Assembly: GCF_002310375.3 (NCBI RefSeq)
Contig: NZ_CP023315.3
Location: 744,001 to 808,000 of the forward strand
Reading direction: 5' to 3'
Length of the DNA stretch: 64,000 bases
From: Caulobacter vibrioides
GTDB lineage: Bacteria > Pseudomonadota > Alphaproteobacteria > Caulobacterales > Caulobacteraceae
Shown: positions 37,762 to 47,215 of the stretch, one piece after another
How positions within the stretch are numbered: position 1 is the stretch's first letter
Layout: every line of letters begins with the position of its first letter
Made by a program: the position numbers and the translations under genes
The notes under the pieces: generated by a model
Databases searched by the model: none
What the model was told of the DNA's origin: nothing
What the model saw: only the letters and a program-made list of their open reading frames with translations

Positions 37762-39069
37762 CTACCGGATCCCCGGCACGTGCAGGGCGGCTTCTTTCTC
37801 GGCCTTCTGCTTGTACATCAGGTCGCCGTACTTGCTGTATTCCATGCGGGCGATCGTGCGCTGGTGCACCTCGTCCGGGCCGTCGGCCAGGCGCAGGGTG
37901 CGGATGCCGGCATAGGCCTTGGCCAGGCCAAAGTCGGTGGTCACGCCGCCGCCGCCGTGGGCCTGGATGGCGTCGTCGATGATCTTGAGGGCCAAGCGCG
38001 GGGCCGCGACCTTGATCATGGCGATCTCCAGACGGGCCGACTTGTTGCCGGCCTTGTCCATCATGTCGGCAGCCTTCAGGCACAGCAGGCGGCACATCTC
38101 GATGTCGATGCGGGCGTCGGCGACGCGCTCTTCCCACACCGAGTGGTCCGAGACGTACTTGCCGAAGGCCTTCCGGCTCATCAGGCGCTGGCACATCTTT
38201 TCCAGCGCGACTTCCGCCGTGCCGATGGTGCGCATGCAGTGGTGGATACGGCCAGGGCCGAGGCGACCCTGGGCGATCTCGAAGCCGCGGCCTTCGCCCA
38301 GCAGCAAGGCGTCCTCGATCGGCACGCGCACGTCCTTGAGGATGACCTCGGCGTGGCCGTGCGGGGCGTCGTCATAGCCGAACACCGGCAGCATGCGGAC
38401 GATCTCGATGCCCGGCGCGTCCAGCGGCACCAGCACCTGGCTCTGCTGGGCGTGGCGGCTGGCGTTGTCGGGATCGGTCTTGCCCATGACGATGGCGACC
38501 TTGCAGCGCGGATCGCCCACGCCCGAGGACCACCACTTGCGGCCGTTGATCACATAGTGGTCGCCGTCACGCTCGATGCGGGTCTCGATATTGGTGGCGT
38601 CCGAGGAGGCCACCGCCGGCTCGGTCATCAGGAAGGCCGAACGGATCTCGCCGTTCATCAGCGGGCGCAGCCACTTTTCCTTCTGCGCCAGCGTGCCGTA
38701 GCGCATCAGCACTTCCATGTTGCCGGTGTCGGGCGCCGAGCAGTTGAACACTTCCGAGGCGAAGCCGACCTTGCCCAGCTGTTCGGCGATCAGGCTGTAT
38801 TCCAGGTTGGTCAGCTGCACGCCTTCGAACTGGAAGGTGTCGTCCACATGGGTCTGGCCGCTGTGCGGCGGCATGAAGAAGTTCCAAAGGCCGGCGGCCT
38901 TGGCCTTCTTCTTCAGGTCCTCGACGACCTGAACGACCTTCCAGCGCTCGGCGCCCAGGACGTTCATCTCGGCCTCATAGGCCGGGATCGCCGGATAGAC
39001 GTGCTCGTCCATGAACGCCGTGACGCGATCCAGGAACGCGCGTTGCTTGGGGGAAATGTCGAAGTCCAT
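37762..39069 (-). CDS. Acyl-CoA dehydrogenase
   Basis: A 435-residue flavin-dependent acyl-CoA dehydrogenase, ACAD10/11-like: N-terminal helical part, central FAD-contact strand '[21 protein letters not shown]' and '[12 protein letters not shown]', and the C-terminal helical domain with '[19 protein letters not shown]' and '[28 protein letters not shown]' patterns. It oxidises the alpha-beta bond of acyl-CoA thioesters; chain preference is not predictable. A perfect-arm palindrome upstream (39100-39122) suggests TetR-type control, as for many fatty-acid genes. The start at 39069 follows GAGGGAA. Confidence 0.9.
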   Translation of the reverse strand: MDFDISPKQRAFLDRVTAFMDEHVYPAIPAYEAEMNVLGAERWKVVQVVEDLKKKAKAAGLWNFFMPPHSGQTHVDDTFQFEGVQLTNLEYSLIAEQLGKVGFASEVFNCSAPDTGNMEVLMRYGTLAQKEKWLRPLMNGEIRSAFLMTEPAVASSDATNIETRIERDGDHYVINGRKWWSSGVGDPRCKVAIVMGKTDPDNASRHAQQSQVLVPLDAPGIEIVRMLPVFGYDDAPHGHAEVILKDVRVPIEDALLLGEGRGFEIAQGRLGPGRIHHCMRTIGTAEVALEKMCQRLMSRKAFGKYVSDHSVWEERVADARIDIEMCRLLCLKAADMMDKAGNKSARLEIAMIKVAAPRLALKIIDDAIQAHGGGGVTTDFGLAKAYAGIRTLRLADGPDEVHQRTIARMEYSKYGDLMYKQKAEKEAALHVPGIR

Positions 39070-39099
39070 GGCCGTTCCCTCTACCCGCTCTTTCGGTGT

Positions 39100-39122
39100 C
39101 AAACGCTTGTTTGAAGCGTTTG
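39100..39122. promoter_or_regulatory. TetR-type operator of the acyl-CoA dehydrogenase
   Basis: CAAACGCTT and AAGCGTTTG, perfect nine-base arms around five bases, 30 bases upstream of the start codon. Fatty-acid TetR regulators such as PsrA-like proteins use CAAAC...GTTTG sites. The 14-base core is shared with the site at 31523. Confidence 0.6.
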
Positions 39123-39225
39123 TAGACCGGCCTGACGCGCCGGGCAAGCGGGCAGGTTTACCAAGGTGAGCGCAAGAGCGGCGCTTTGGGTTGTCTTGAC
39201 GTCGATCATCGCCGACAACGTCGCC

Positions 39226-39822
39226 ATGCTGAACCTGACCGCCGACATCCTGCAGGGCCGCTACGTGCGGCTTGAGCCCGTCACCGTCGATCATCGCGAC
39301 GAACTGAAGGCCGCCATCGACTGCGATCCCGATAGCTGGGAGATCATGTCGGTCAACGGCTGCGGCGAAGGGTTCGAAGACTTCTGGGGCGCGCTGCAAG
39401 GCGAGACCGACCGGGGCGAGCGCATCGGCTATGCGATCCGCCGGCTGTCTGACGGCAAGGTCGTGGGGACCTCCAGCTATTTGAACATCCGTCGCCTGCA
39501 TGGCGGACTGGAGATCGGCGCCACCTTCCTCAATCCCGACGCGCGTTCGGGTCCGGTCAATCCGGAGAGCAAGCGCTTGATGCTGGGCCACGCCTTCGAC
39601 AAGGCCGGCGCCATCCGGGTGGAGCTGGTCACCGACGTGCGCAACGCGCGCAGCCAGGCGGCGATCCAGAAGCTGGGCGCCACCAAGGAAGGCGTGCTGC
39701 GCAACCACAAGATCACCTGGACGGGTCATGTCCGCGACACCGCCGTGTTCTCGATCACCGACTATGACTGGCCGGCGATCCGCGAGCGGCTGGAGTTCCG
39801 GCTCAGCGAGACCTTCGCCTGA
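39226..39822 (+). CDS. GNAT family N-acetyltransferase (RimJ/RimL-like)
   Basis: A 198-residue acetyltransferase of the RimJ/RimL group: '[20 protein letters not shown]' start, '[31 protein letters not shown]', and the acetyl-CoA-binding part '[44 protein letters not shown]' in pattern. It probably acetylates an N-terminal or free amino group. ATG at 39226 is preferred because the longer frame includes non-conserved residues. It is divergent from the acyl-CoA dehydrogenase. Confidence 0.88.
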   Translation: MLNLTADILQGRYVRLEPVTVDHRDELKAAIDCDPDSWEIMSVNGCGEGFEDFWGALQGETDRGERIGYAIRRLSDGKVVGTSSYLNIRRLHGGLEIGATFLNPDARSGPVNPESKRLMLGHAFDKAGAIRVELVTDVRNARSQAAIQKLGATKEGVLRNHKITWTGHVRDTAVFSITDYDWPAIRERLEFRLSETFA

Positions 39823-39896
39823 GGCGCCGCGTCAATCCGACGCAGCCGCTGGAATAACAACACTTTCTCAACAAGCGCCGCCATGAATGCCGCCCC

Positions 39897-41063
39897 ATGG
39901 CTGGGATGGCGTGTCTACGCATTTGCATCGAACACGGCGCGCGCAGCGTCACGGTTGGCGGCGTGACGCCGGCCAAGATCGACAAGGTCGCCTCCGGCTA
40001 TATCGATGTGAACTGGCGCGCGCCGCGTCGGCACGGGCGCGTGGGTCCGGGCGCCTATGTGCTGATCGATCCCGGCGCGGACACGCTTAACGGCGACGAA
40101 CTGCGCCAGATGGCGGCGGAGCTGCAGGTCCACCTGTTCGGCACACAGGGCCAGCAGGACCTCTGCATGCTGACCTTCGAGGGCGACGAGGAACAGGTCC
40201 TCAAGTTCACCACGGTTCCGGAAGAGGAACTTCTGGGCATGCGCAGCGGCGCCGAGCCGCCGCCGCCGGAGGGCCGCACGCGTCTGGTCAGCCAGGACGG
40301 CGTGCGCGAGCTCGCGCCCTGGGGTTCGACGCCGCGGGTGGTGGCCGAGCAGGCCAAGACCGAAGACGCAGCGCCGGCGCGCTTTGGCTGGCGCGGCGTC
40401 TACAGCCTGCCCACCCAGCGGTTCGAGGCCTGCCAGATCCAGCCCTATGTGAAGCCGGGCGAGGCCGAGCCCCAAGCCGACGGCGAGTTCATGGACCGGG
40501 ACCTGCGGGCGCTGGACCGCGCCGTGGCCGCCCTGGAGGGTGACCCCAGGCTCAAGGCCTGGGTCGGCGTGCGGCTTTGGAGCGTGGCGCGGGGCGGGCT
40601 GCGCGAAACCTGCGCCGAGCGCTTCGCCGCCATCCCCCAAGGGGTGCGGGAGCGACTGGGGGCGATGGTCTATGACGCGCCGCGCGATCTGCCGTTCTCG
40701 ACCATCGGACCGCTGCGGGATCTGGTGCAGCCCCATTTCGCGCGGCTGGGACTGTGCGTGAACGACCCGGGCTTTTACGTTCAGGCCCTGCCCGACGCCT
40801 TGGCGCACTGCGTGATGTTCCAGTTGCCGGAAGAGGATGAGAAAGCGCGCCTGCTCAAGGCCCACCGCTTCCTGTCGGCGCGCAGCCAATATGTCGGTCG
40901 CAAGATCCGGATGGGCCTTGCGGGGGTGAAGGCGCCTCGCGAACTGGAGCTGGCCAGCAAGATGGGCGCCCACATCGTCAAGGGGCCCATGATCAGCGCG
41001 CTCTTCGCCACGCCGGTCGTCGACCAGGCTGTGCCGCCTAACGAGTTGCCGCTGCGCACCTGA
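39897..41063 (+). CDS. EAL-like degenerate protein, tandem copy 1
   Basis: A 388-residue soluble protein paralogous to the next gene. An N-terminal domain of about 110 residues ('CLRICIEHGARSVTVGGVTPAKIDKVASGYIDVNWR'-type, in part) is followed by a region (about 165-385) whose strand/helix spacing follows the EAL barrel: 'GVYSLPTQRFEA', 'KAWVGVRLWSV', 'ERLGAMVYDAPRD', '...VGRKIRMGLAGVKAPRELELASKMGAHIVKGPMISALFATP'. The EAL Glu, the DDFGTG and the KID motifs are absent, so it cannot be a phosphodiesterase and may instead bind c-di-GMP or partners. A family cannot be named with certainty. Confidence 0.6.
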   Translation: MAGMACLRICIEHGARSVTVGGVTPAKIDKVASGYIDVNWRAPRRHGRVGPGAYVLIDPGADTLNGDELRQMAAELQVHLFGTQGQQDLCMLTFEGDEEQVLKFTTVPEEELLGMRSGAEPPPPEGRTRLVSQDGVRELAPWGSTPRVVAEQAKTEDAAPARFGWRGVYSLPTQRFEACQIQPYVKPGEAEPQADGEFMDRDLRALDRAVAALEGDPRLKAWVGVRLWSVARGGLRETCAERFAAIPQGVRERLGAMVYDAPRDLPFSTIGPLRDLVQPHFARLGLCVNDPGFYVQALPDALAHCVMFQLPEEDEKARLLKAHRFLSARSQYVGRKIRMGLAGVKAPRELELASKMGAHIVKGPMISALFATPVVDQAVPPNELPLRT

Positions 41064-41156
41064 TGCGCCCGCCTCGCCAGAGGCGTTTCGCCGCAAGCGC
41101 TGAAATTCACCTCCGCCCTAACGATTTGTCGAGGAATGGCGGCGCATGCTCTGCGC

Positions 41157-42416
41157 ATGACGGCCATCGCCTGCCTTCGCATCCTGTTCACCGCCGACGG
41201 CGACATGCGCCCCGGTGATATGCCCAAGCACAAGGCGCAGGGCGTGGCGGACGCGTTTCTCAAGGCCAAGTGGCGCAAACCCCGCAAGTGCGGCGCCGTC
41301 GCCCCGCTGGCCTTCGTCCTGGCCGATCACCGCGCAACGGAACTGGACCCCACCGAGGTTCAAGGTCTGGCGATCGAGCTGGAAAAGGTGCTGTTCCCCA
41401 ACCGCCCGATCGGCCAGATCGCCTTGATGACCTTCGAAGGCGACGAGACGGCGGTGCTGCATTTCTCGGCGCTCTCCCAGAAGGAACTGGCCAGCCTGAT
41501 GGCCGGCGAGGGCTATGGCGGCGAGCCTGGGCGGGTCCACGTGGTCACCGCCGACGCGGTCAAGCCGATGCCGGTCACCCGCGAGGAAGCCAAGGTCTAC
41601 GCGGCCGAGAAGGCCAAGGCCGCCGAGGCGGAAGGCCCGCCCGTCGTGGTCAAGCCTACGGCCAAGCCAGCGCCCGCGCCCGTCGCCGTCCCCACCGCCG
41701 CCAAGGTCGTCGCGCCAGAGAAGCCGGCCGATACGGGCTGGTGGGGCGTCTATGACCTGTCGCAAGGGGTCTTTATCGGCTCGGCCGTCGGCATGCGCGC
41801 CGATCTGGTCGCCGCCCCGCCCGAGGACGACACCAAGCTGCTCAAGCGCGACCTCGTGGCCCTGACCGACGTCCAGGCGGCGCTGAAGACCGCGTCGTTC
41901 GGCGAAATCCAGGCCTCGTTCGGCTTCTGGAACCTGATCACGCCCGCCTCGCAGGAGTCCTACAAGGCCCGCCTGTCGCGCTACCCGCTGGACGCTCGAC
42001 CCCGGCTGACCGCCTCGATCTACGGCGCGCCGCGCGAGGCCTCGATCGGCATGCTGCAACAGATGCGCGCGTCGCTGTCCGGCGCCTTCGCGGCCATGGA
42101 TCTGCGGATCACCGACCCGACCTTCCCGGTCCAGGGCCTGCCGCCCGAACTGCTGGAAAGCGTCACCCTGGTCCTGTCGGGCGAGACCGAGCACGATCGC
42201 CTCAAGCAGATCCTCAAGTTCGTCGAGCGCAAGTCGGCCTATGCCGCCAAGGGCGTGATGCAGTGCGTGGCCAACGTCGCCTCGGCCGTGGAGCTGGAGG
42301 CTTGCAAGGTCGCCGGCGTCGTCCGTGTCCAGGGCCCGGCCGTCACCGACTTCATGGACACCCCCGTCGCAGCGGCCGACGGCGCGCCGCTGGCCCTGGC
42401 CAAGAGCGCCGCCTGA
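41157..42416 (+). CDS. EAL-like degenerate protein, tandem copy 2
   Basis: A 419-residue paralog of the preceding gene. The N-terminus 'MTAIACLRILFTADGDMRPGDM' aligns with copy 1, so the ATG at 41157 is preferred to 41136. A low-complexity Lys/Ala/Pro/Val linker (about 145-190) separates the N-terminal domain from the barrel-like domain, which begins 'WWGVYDLSQGVFIGSAVGM'. The Gly-rich end '...VMQCVANVASAVELEACKVAGVVRVQGPAVTDFMDTP' matches the EAL-barrel C-terminal pattern. Catalytic residues are lost. Function unknown. Confidence 0.6.
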   Translation: MTAIACLRILFTADGDMRPGDMPKHKAQGVADAFLKAKWRKPRKCGAVAPLAFVLADHRATELDPTEVQGLAIELEKVLFPNRPIGQIALMTFEGDETAVLHFSALSQKELASLMAGEGYGGEPGRVHVVTADAVKPMPVTREEAKVYAAEKAKAAEAEGPPVVVKPTAKPAPAPVAVPTAAKVVAPEKPADTGWWGVYDLSQGVFIGSAVGMRADLVAAPPEDDTKLLKRDLVALTDVQAALKTASFGEIQASFGFWNLITPASQESYKARLSRYPLDARPRLTASIYGAPREASIGMLQQMRASLSGAFAAMDLRITDPTFPVQGLPPELLESVTLVLSGETEHDRLKQILKFVERKSAYAAKGVMQCVANVASAVELEACKVAGVVRVQGPAVTDFMDTPVAAADGAPLALAKSAA

Positions 42417-42469
42417 TCGCGTACGCCACCGAGGCGATGCGGGCGTTTGCGTGGGGGCGATGAATCTCT

Positions 42470-42603
42470 AGCGCCCCCTCCGTCACGCGGCTGCGCCGCG
42501 CGCCACCTCCCCCGTTTCACGGGTGAGGAGGAAACCACCACCCTCTTGCCCCGCTTGCGGGGGAGGTGGATCGGCGCGAAGCGGCGAGACGGAGGGGGCG
42601 CTT
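42470..42603. repeat. Family-2 palindromic repeat (GCGCCCCCTCCGTC type)
   Basis: GCGCCCCCTCCGTC and GACGGAGGGGGCGC outer arms, inner CCTCCCCCGTTTCACGGGTGAGGAGG and CCCCGCTTGCGGGG hairpins. It lies between convergent genes. A second copy is at 56149. Confidence 0.85.
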
Positions 42604-42610
42604 AAGCGCT

Positions 42611-44512
42611 TCACCGCCGCCCGAACAGCTTCTCGATATCGGCCAGTTTCAGTTCCACATAGGTCGGCCGGCCGTGGTTGCACTGGCCTGAGTGGGGCGT
42701 GGCCTCCATCTCGCGCAGCAGGGCGTTCATCTCGGCGCCGTTCAGGCGGCGGCCGGCGCGGACGCTGCCGTGGCAGGCCATGGTCGAGCAGACTTCTTCG
42801 AGCCGCTCCTTCAAGGCCAGGGCCTGGCCGTTCTCGGCCAGATCATCGGCGATGTCGCGCACCAGGGCCGCCGCGTCGGTCTTGCCCAGGAGGGCGGGGG
42901 TCTCGCGCACCAGCACCGCGCCGGGGCCGAAGCTTTCGATGACGAGGCCAAGGCCGGCCAGCTCCTCGGCGCGGGCGACGACGCGCTCGGCCTCGGCGGG
43001 GTCGAGGTCCACCACCTCGGGCAGCAGCAGGGTCTGGCGGGTCACGCCGCCGGACGCCATCTCGCCCTTCATCCGCTCATAGACGAGGCGTTCGTGGGCG
43101 GCGTGCTGGTCGACAATGACCATGCCGTCGCGGGTCTGGGCGACGATATAGGTCTCGTGGACCTGGGCCCGCGCCGCCCCCAGCGGGTAGTCGACGGGAT
43201 CAAACGGCGCGCCGCCGGCTCGATAATCCGCATACGGAGAATGACTTGCGGCAGCGTCGGCATAGACCTCGCGCACCGCCTCCGCCAGCCCGCCGCCCAG
43301 GCCCGGCTCGACCCGCGCCGAGACCTCAGAGAGCCCCGGCAGGTCCATCGGTCTTTGCGTCGGCGGCGTCCAGCCGCCCTCGCGCCAGGCCGAGAAGCCG
43401 GCGGGGGAGGGGGCCGGCTGATAGCCGGGGAACGGGCTCTGCTGGGCGCGGATGCTGTCCAGCGCCTGGGCCGCCACGGTGGTCGAGGCGCGGTGCCCGG
43501 CGCCGGCGAGCGCGTGGCGCAGGGCCCCGACGATGAGACCACGCACCAGGGCCGGATCACGGAACCGCACCTCGGCCTTGGCCGGGTGGACGTTGACGTC
43601 GACCTCGGTGGGCTCGAGCGTCACATAGAGCGCCGCCGTCGGATGGCGGTCCCGCGCCAGAAAGTCGGCATAGGCCGCGCGCAGGGCGCCTTGCAGCAGC
43701 CGGTCGCGCACCGGCCTGCCATTGACGAACAGGTACTGGTGGGCGGCGTTGCCCCGGTTGTAGGTCGGCAGGCCCGCAAAGCCCGACAGCCGCACGCCGT
43801 CGCGGGTCTGGTCGATCTCCAGCGCGTTCTCCTGGAACTCGCGGCCTAGCACCGCGGCCAGACGCGCCAGACGCCCCTGCGGCCCCGGATGCTCGGGCGG
43901 CAGGCGCAGCACCCGGCGGCCGTCGATGTCCAGCGAGAAGCCGACGCTCTCATTGGCCATGGCCTGGCGCTTGATCTCTTCGGTGATCGCCAGCGCCTCG
44001 GCGCGCTCGGACTTCATGAACTTCAGGCGCGCAGGCGTGGCGTAGAACAGATCCCGCACCTCGATCCGCGCCCCGTGCGGTCCCGGGAAGGCGGCGGGCG
44101 CCACCTCGCCGACCTGGCCGCCCTCGACCAGGATCGAGAAGGCGTCCTTGGCCCCCTTGGCGCGCGAGGAAATCTGCAGCCGCGCCACCGAGCCGATCGA
44201 CGGCAGGGCCTCGCCCCGAAAGCCCATGGTGTGGATGCGCAGCAAGTCCCACAGGCCGTCGGCGTCGGGGGCGAGTTTGGAGGTGGCGTGGCGCTCGATC
44301 GCCACCGGCAGCTCCTCGGCCGAGAGGCCGCAGCCGTCGTCGGCCACCAGAATCCGCGTCAGGCCGCCGCCGTGGGCCTCGACCTCGATCCGCGTGGCGC
44401 CGGCGTCGATGGCGTTGTCCACGAGTTCCTTGATGGCGCTGGCCGGCCGCTCGACCACCTCGCCGGCGGCGATGCGGTTGACGGTCTCGGGCGGCAGGCG
44501 GCGGATAGGCAT
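42611..44512 (-). CDS. mutL: DNA mismatch repair protein MutL, endonuclease type
   Basis: A 633-residue MutL. The N-terminal GHKL ATPase shows '[12 protein letters not shown]' (catalytic E29, N33), 'DDGCGLS' and '[16 protein letters not shown]'. After a proline-rich linker (about 320-430) the C-terminal dimerisation/endonuclease domain carries '[12 protein letters not shown]', matching the DQHA(x)2E(x)4E metal motif, and further '[11 protein letters not shown]' and '[11 protein letters not shown]' motifs. It thus nicks DNA itself, as expected in organisms without MutH. Start at 44512 gives the canonical '[18 protein letters not shown]' beginning. No mutS is adjacent. Confidence 0.97.
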   Translation of the reverse strand: MPIRRLPPETVNRIAAGEVVERPASAIKELVDNAIDAGATRIEVEAHGGGLTRILVADDGCGLSAEELPVAIERHATSKLAPDADGLWDLLRIHTMGFRGEALPSIGSVARLQISSRAKGAKDAFSILVEGGQVGEVAPAAFPGPHGARIEVRDLFYATPARLKFMKSERAEALAITEEIKRQAMANESVGFSLDIDGRRVLRLPPEHPGPQGRLARLAAVLGREFQENALEIDQTRDGVRLSGFAGLPTYNRGNAAHQYLFVNGRPVRDRLLQGALRAAYADFLARDRHPTAALYVTLEPTEVDVNVHPAKAEVRFRDPALVRGLIVGALRHALAGAGHRASTTVAAQALDSIRAQQSPFPGYQPAPSPAGFSAWREGGWTPPTQRPMDLPGLSEVSARVEPGLGGGLAEAVREVYADAAASHSPYADYRAGGAPFDPVDYPLGAARAQVHETYIVAQTRDGMVIVDQHAAHERLVYERMKGEMASGGVTRQTLLLPEVVDLDPAEAERVVARAEELAGLGLVIESFGPGAVLVRETPALLGKTDAAALVRDIADDLAENGQALALKERLEEVCSTMACHGSVRAGRRLNGAEMNALLREMEATPHSGQCNHGRPTYVELKLADIEKLFGRR

Positions 44513-44668
44513 CAAGCGGACTTTCACGGGCGCGCCGGCGCCCGGAGGTGGGGCGGGGCCGCCGACATTGCAACTCCTTAAGTTGACCAGACGAACGGCG
44601 ATCAGCCAACCAAGCGGAGAGGGATGACTTTAGTGCGATTCCGCGCGCCTTCGAGGACCTGAAAGATC

Positions 44669-45676
44669 ATGACCCTGACCCGTTTCGCCGCCGCCGGCCT
44701 GGCGCTTTCGTTGCTGTGCGGCGGCTCCGCCCTGGCGCAGGTTCAGGGCAAGAACGAGGTGTCGATCCATCAGACGAGGCCCGTGGACCTCACCCCCGTC
44801 GACAGCCAGGCCAACCTCGTCGAGGAGCTGATCGTCAACGCCCGCCTGCCGGGTCCGGCCTGGTGGAAGGTCAGCGACGGCGACACCAACGTCTATGTGA
44901 TGGGCGTGCCGGCCTTTGCGCCGCAGAAGCTGGACTTCGACGACTCGGTGCTGCGTCGGCGCCTGGATGGGGCCAATGTGCTGATCATCGGCCAGGAGCC
45001 CGAGGTGCGGCTGCTGAGCCTGCTGGCCCTGATCCCCGGGCGCGGCAAGCAGTTCATCATGGACAAGCCGATGCGCGACACCCTGCCGCCCGAGCTGCGG
45101 GCGAGGCTGGAAAAGCAGCTGACCGCGCGCGGCAAGCCGGTCAGCGAGCACGACGAGCTCAAGCCGGCCCTGGCGGGCTTCATCATCGCCAACGACAAGG
45201 GCGGCGGCGTCTCGATCACCATCGGCGATCTGACCGACCGCATCCAGAAACTGGCCAAGAGCAAGGACATCGCGGTTCAACCGCGCGTCAAGAAGCTGGA
45301 CGACTACGATCTGATCGGCATGGTCAAGTCGCTGGGCGAAGCGCCCCAGCCGCTGCAGGAGCTGTGCCTGGACGCCGGCCTGAAGGAGGTCGAGAACGGC
45401 CTGGCGGGCGTGCGCGAAACCGCCGAGCAATGGGCCGAGGGCCAGGTGCGCGCGGTGGTCGCCGCCGAGCGCGGCTATCAGCGGTGCCTGGCCTCGACGC
45501 CCTGGGTCGCCCGCCAGTTCAAGGACGGCCAGGACGAGGCGGTCGGCGCGATCAGCTCGGCGCTGAAGAAGCCTGGCAAGGCCGTGGCGGTGATCGAGCT
45601 GCGGTCGCTGCTGACCGAGGGCGGGGTGCTGGATCGCCTGCGGGCCAAGGGTTTCACCGTGACCGCGCCTGAATAA
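44669..45676 (+). CDS. TraB/GumN-like exported protein, tandem copy 1
   Basis: A 335-residue secreted protein of the TraB/GumN (Tiki) group, with signal peptide (1-23, 'GGSALAQ'). The pattern 'PGPAWWKVSDGDTNVYVMGVPAFAPQKL' opens the domain, followed by helices such as 'LRRRLDGANVLIIG' and 'AEQWAEGQVRAVVAAERGYQRCLASTPWVARQF', ending 'AVAVIELRSLLTEGGVLDRLRAKGFTV'. The GxxH metal motif seen in active GumN/Tiki proteins reads GVPA here, so the His is lost and a pseudoenzyme is likely. The adjacent paralog at 45735 shows the same change. Confidence 0.82.
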   Translation: MTLTRFAAAGLALSLLCGGSALAQVQGKNEVSIHQTRPVDLTPVDSQANLVEELIVNARLPGPAWWKVSDGDTNVYVMGVPAFAPQKLDFDDSVLRRRLDGANVLIIGQEPEVRLLSLLALIPGRGKQFIMDKPMRDTLPPELRARLEKQLTARGKPVSEHDELKPALAGFIIANDKGGGVSITIGDLTDRIQKLAKSKDIAVQPRVKKLDDYDLIGMVKSLGEAPQPLQELCLDAGLKEVENGLAGVRETAEQWAEGQVRAVVAAERGYQRCLASTPWVARQFKDGQDEAVGAISSALKKPGKAVAVIELRSLLTEGGVLDRLRAKGFTVTAPE

Positions 45677-45734
45677 GGCCAAGCTTCCGCCACACGGCGT
45701 CGCCAAGCTTGGTCGTCATTTGAGGGGGATCGAG

Positions 45735-46676
45735 ATGCGCGTGCTTTCAGCCGCCTTGGCCATGGGCCTTGCCGTCGCCGGCGGCGCGGCCGCTCAGGTG
45801 ATCGACGACCCCGAGGCCACGGTCGTCGAGGCCCTGGTGGTCAGCGCCAAGCTGCCGGGTCCGGCCTGGTGGCGGATCACCGACGCCGACACCACAGTCT
45901 ATATCCTGGGCGCGCCCGGCGCGACGCCCAAGGGCCTGGTCTGGGACAGCTCGGTCGCCGATCGCCGCCTGAACGGGGCCTTCGCCTTGCTGACCCCGGC
46001 GTCTCTGCGCGCGGGGCTCACCGACATCCCCGCGCTGCTGGCCCTGCGTGGCAAGCTTAGGGACGACGGTGACTGGGCGGCGAGCGATCCGGCCCTGGCC
46101 GCCCGCGTCCAGCGCGCCTGGTCGGCGGTGGAGCCCAAGGATCCTGACGGCTGGCGCGACTGGAAGCCCTTGTTCCTGGGCGGCATGATCGCCGGCAAAA
46201 CCAACCGCAAGGCGGGGTTGGAATATGGCCAGGTCCCCCGCCGCATCGAGACGCTGGCGCGTAAGCACCGCGTGAAGTCACGGGCCGCCGAGCGCTACAA
46301 GGCCATGCCGCTGATCAAGACCGTGGCGCGCCAGACCGAGGACGCCGCCGGGCTGGCCTGCCTGACCGAGACGCTGGACACCATCGAACAGGGCCAGGAC
46401 CGCTATCGCACGGCCGCCCAGGCCTGGGCCGAGGGCCGGGTCCGCGCGGCCCTGGCTGCGCCGCGCAGCGTCGAGCGGTGCCAACTGCTGCTGCCGGGCG
46501 TCGCTGAGATGAGCCAGCGCCTGAGGACCGCCGACGTCGAGGCTCTCGCGGACCTCCTGAAGACCCCCGGCCACGCGGTGGCCGTCTACCCGATCCGCAG
46601 TCTCGTCGCCGAGGGCGGCGTGCTGGACCAACTGCGGGCCAAGGGGATCACGGTGCGGACGCCGGGGGAGGGGTAG
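45735..46676 (+). CDS. TraB/GumN-like exported protein, tandem copy 2
   Basis: A 313-residue paralog of the preceding protein: signal peptide (1-20, 'VAGGAAAQ'), 'LPGPAWWRITDADTTVYILGAPGATPKGL', internal helices, and the same ending 'AVAVYPIRSLVAEGGVLDQLRAKGITV'. The GxxH position reads GAPG, again without His. A ribosome-binding site GAGGGGG precedes ATG 45735; the TTG at 45720 is unneeded. The 58-base gap from copy 1 suggests one operon. Function unknown. Confidence 0.82.
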   Translation: MRVLSAALAMGLAVAGGAAAQVIDDPEATVVEALVVSAKLPGPAWWRITDADTTVYILGAPGATPKGLVWDSSVADRRLNGAFALLTPASLRAGLTDIPALLALRGKLRDDGDWAASDPALAARVQRAWSAVEPKDPDGWRDWKPLFLGGMIAGKTNRKAGLEYGQVPRRIETLARKHRVKSRAAERYKAMPLIKTVARQTEDAAGLACLTETLDTIEQGQDRYRTAAQAWAEGRVRAALAAPRSVERCQLLLPGVAEMSQRLRTADVEALADLLKTPGHAVAVYPIRSLVAEGGVLDQLRAKGITVRTPGEG

Positions 46677-46742
46677 GAGTCCCTCTCTCTTTGAGAGAGG
46701 GAGGGGCCCAAGCGAAGCTTGGGAGGGTGAGTGGTTACGCCG
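46677..46742. repeat. Left inverted repeat of the DUF559 element
   Basis: TCCCTCTCTCTTTGAGAGAGGGAGGGGCCC followed by GGGAGGGTGAGTGGTTAC. The reverse complement is at 47147-47211. The final TAAC holds the DUF559 stop codon. (Quoted in two parts; the first inner hairpin is CCCTCTCTC/GAGAGAGGG.). Confidence 0.75.
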
Positions 46743-47076
46743 TCGCCGATCGAAGCGCGGCGAGAATGTCGTCCGCCGTTCCACCGGGATCGGCCAGGAC
46801 CTTTTCATTACGAAACCGCAGAACGTGATAGCCAAAGCGTTCGAGGTCTTCGGTTCGTTTCGCGTCGTAGGCCTCGCGGCCGTCGTGAGCGGGGCCGTCC
46901 AGCTCTACGATCAGCTTGCCCGCTTCGCAGACGAAGTCGGCGAAGTATCGGTCGATAGGCAATTGGCGCACAAACTTGAAGCCGCCAAGCCGTCGATTTC
47001 GGACGAGGGCCCAGAGGGTCTTTTCCGCCAGGGTCGAGCTCTGGCGCAGTCGTCGCGCGGTTGCGGTACTATCCAT
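46735..47076 (-). CDS. DUF559 endonuclease-domain protein
   Basis: A 113-residue protein of the DUF559 (VSR-like) nuclease fold: 'EKTLWALVRNRRLGGFKFVRQLPIDRYFADFVC', 'LIVELDGPAHDGREAYDAKRTEDLERFGYHVLRF' contain the D/E-x-D and QxxK-like PD-(D/E)XK residues. The start ATG 47076 is the family's usual beginning; GTG 47154 would add a tail from inside the repeat. The gene is flanked by inverted repeats whose inner ends overlap its stop codon and lie beyond its start, so it seems to be the cargo of a small mobile or domesticated cassette. Confidence 0.85.
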   Translation of the reverse strand: MDSTATARRLRQSSTLAEKTLWALVRNRRLGGFKFVRQLPIDRYFADFVCEAGKLIVELDGPAHDGREAYDAKRTEDLERFGYHVLRFRNEKVLADPGGTADDILAALRSATA

Positions 47077-47146
47077 GGTGAGAGACTGCCTCTTCAGAGG
47101 CTGGCGTCTCAACCGAAGGAATCGGGATTTTCCGGCGAGGTCGTAA

Positions 47147-47211
47147 CCACTCACCCTCCCACCGCTGCGCGGTGGGCCCCTCCCTCTCTCTAAGAGAGAG
47201 GGAGTCTCAAG
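47147..47211. repeat. Right inverted repeat of the DUF559 element
   Basis: GTAACCACTCACCCTCCCA then GGGCCCCTCCCTCTCTC and GAGAGAGGGAG, mirror image of 46677-46742. The two arms enclose 400 bases with one gene. Confidence 0.75.
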
Positions 47212-47215
47212 CCCC

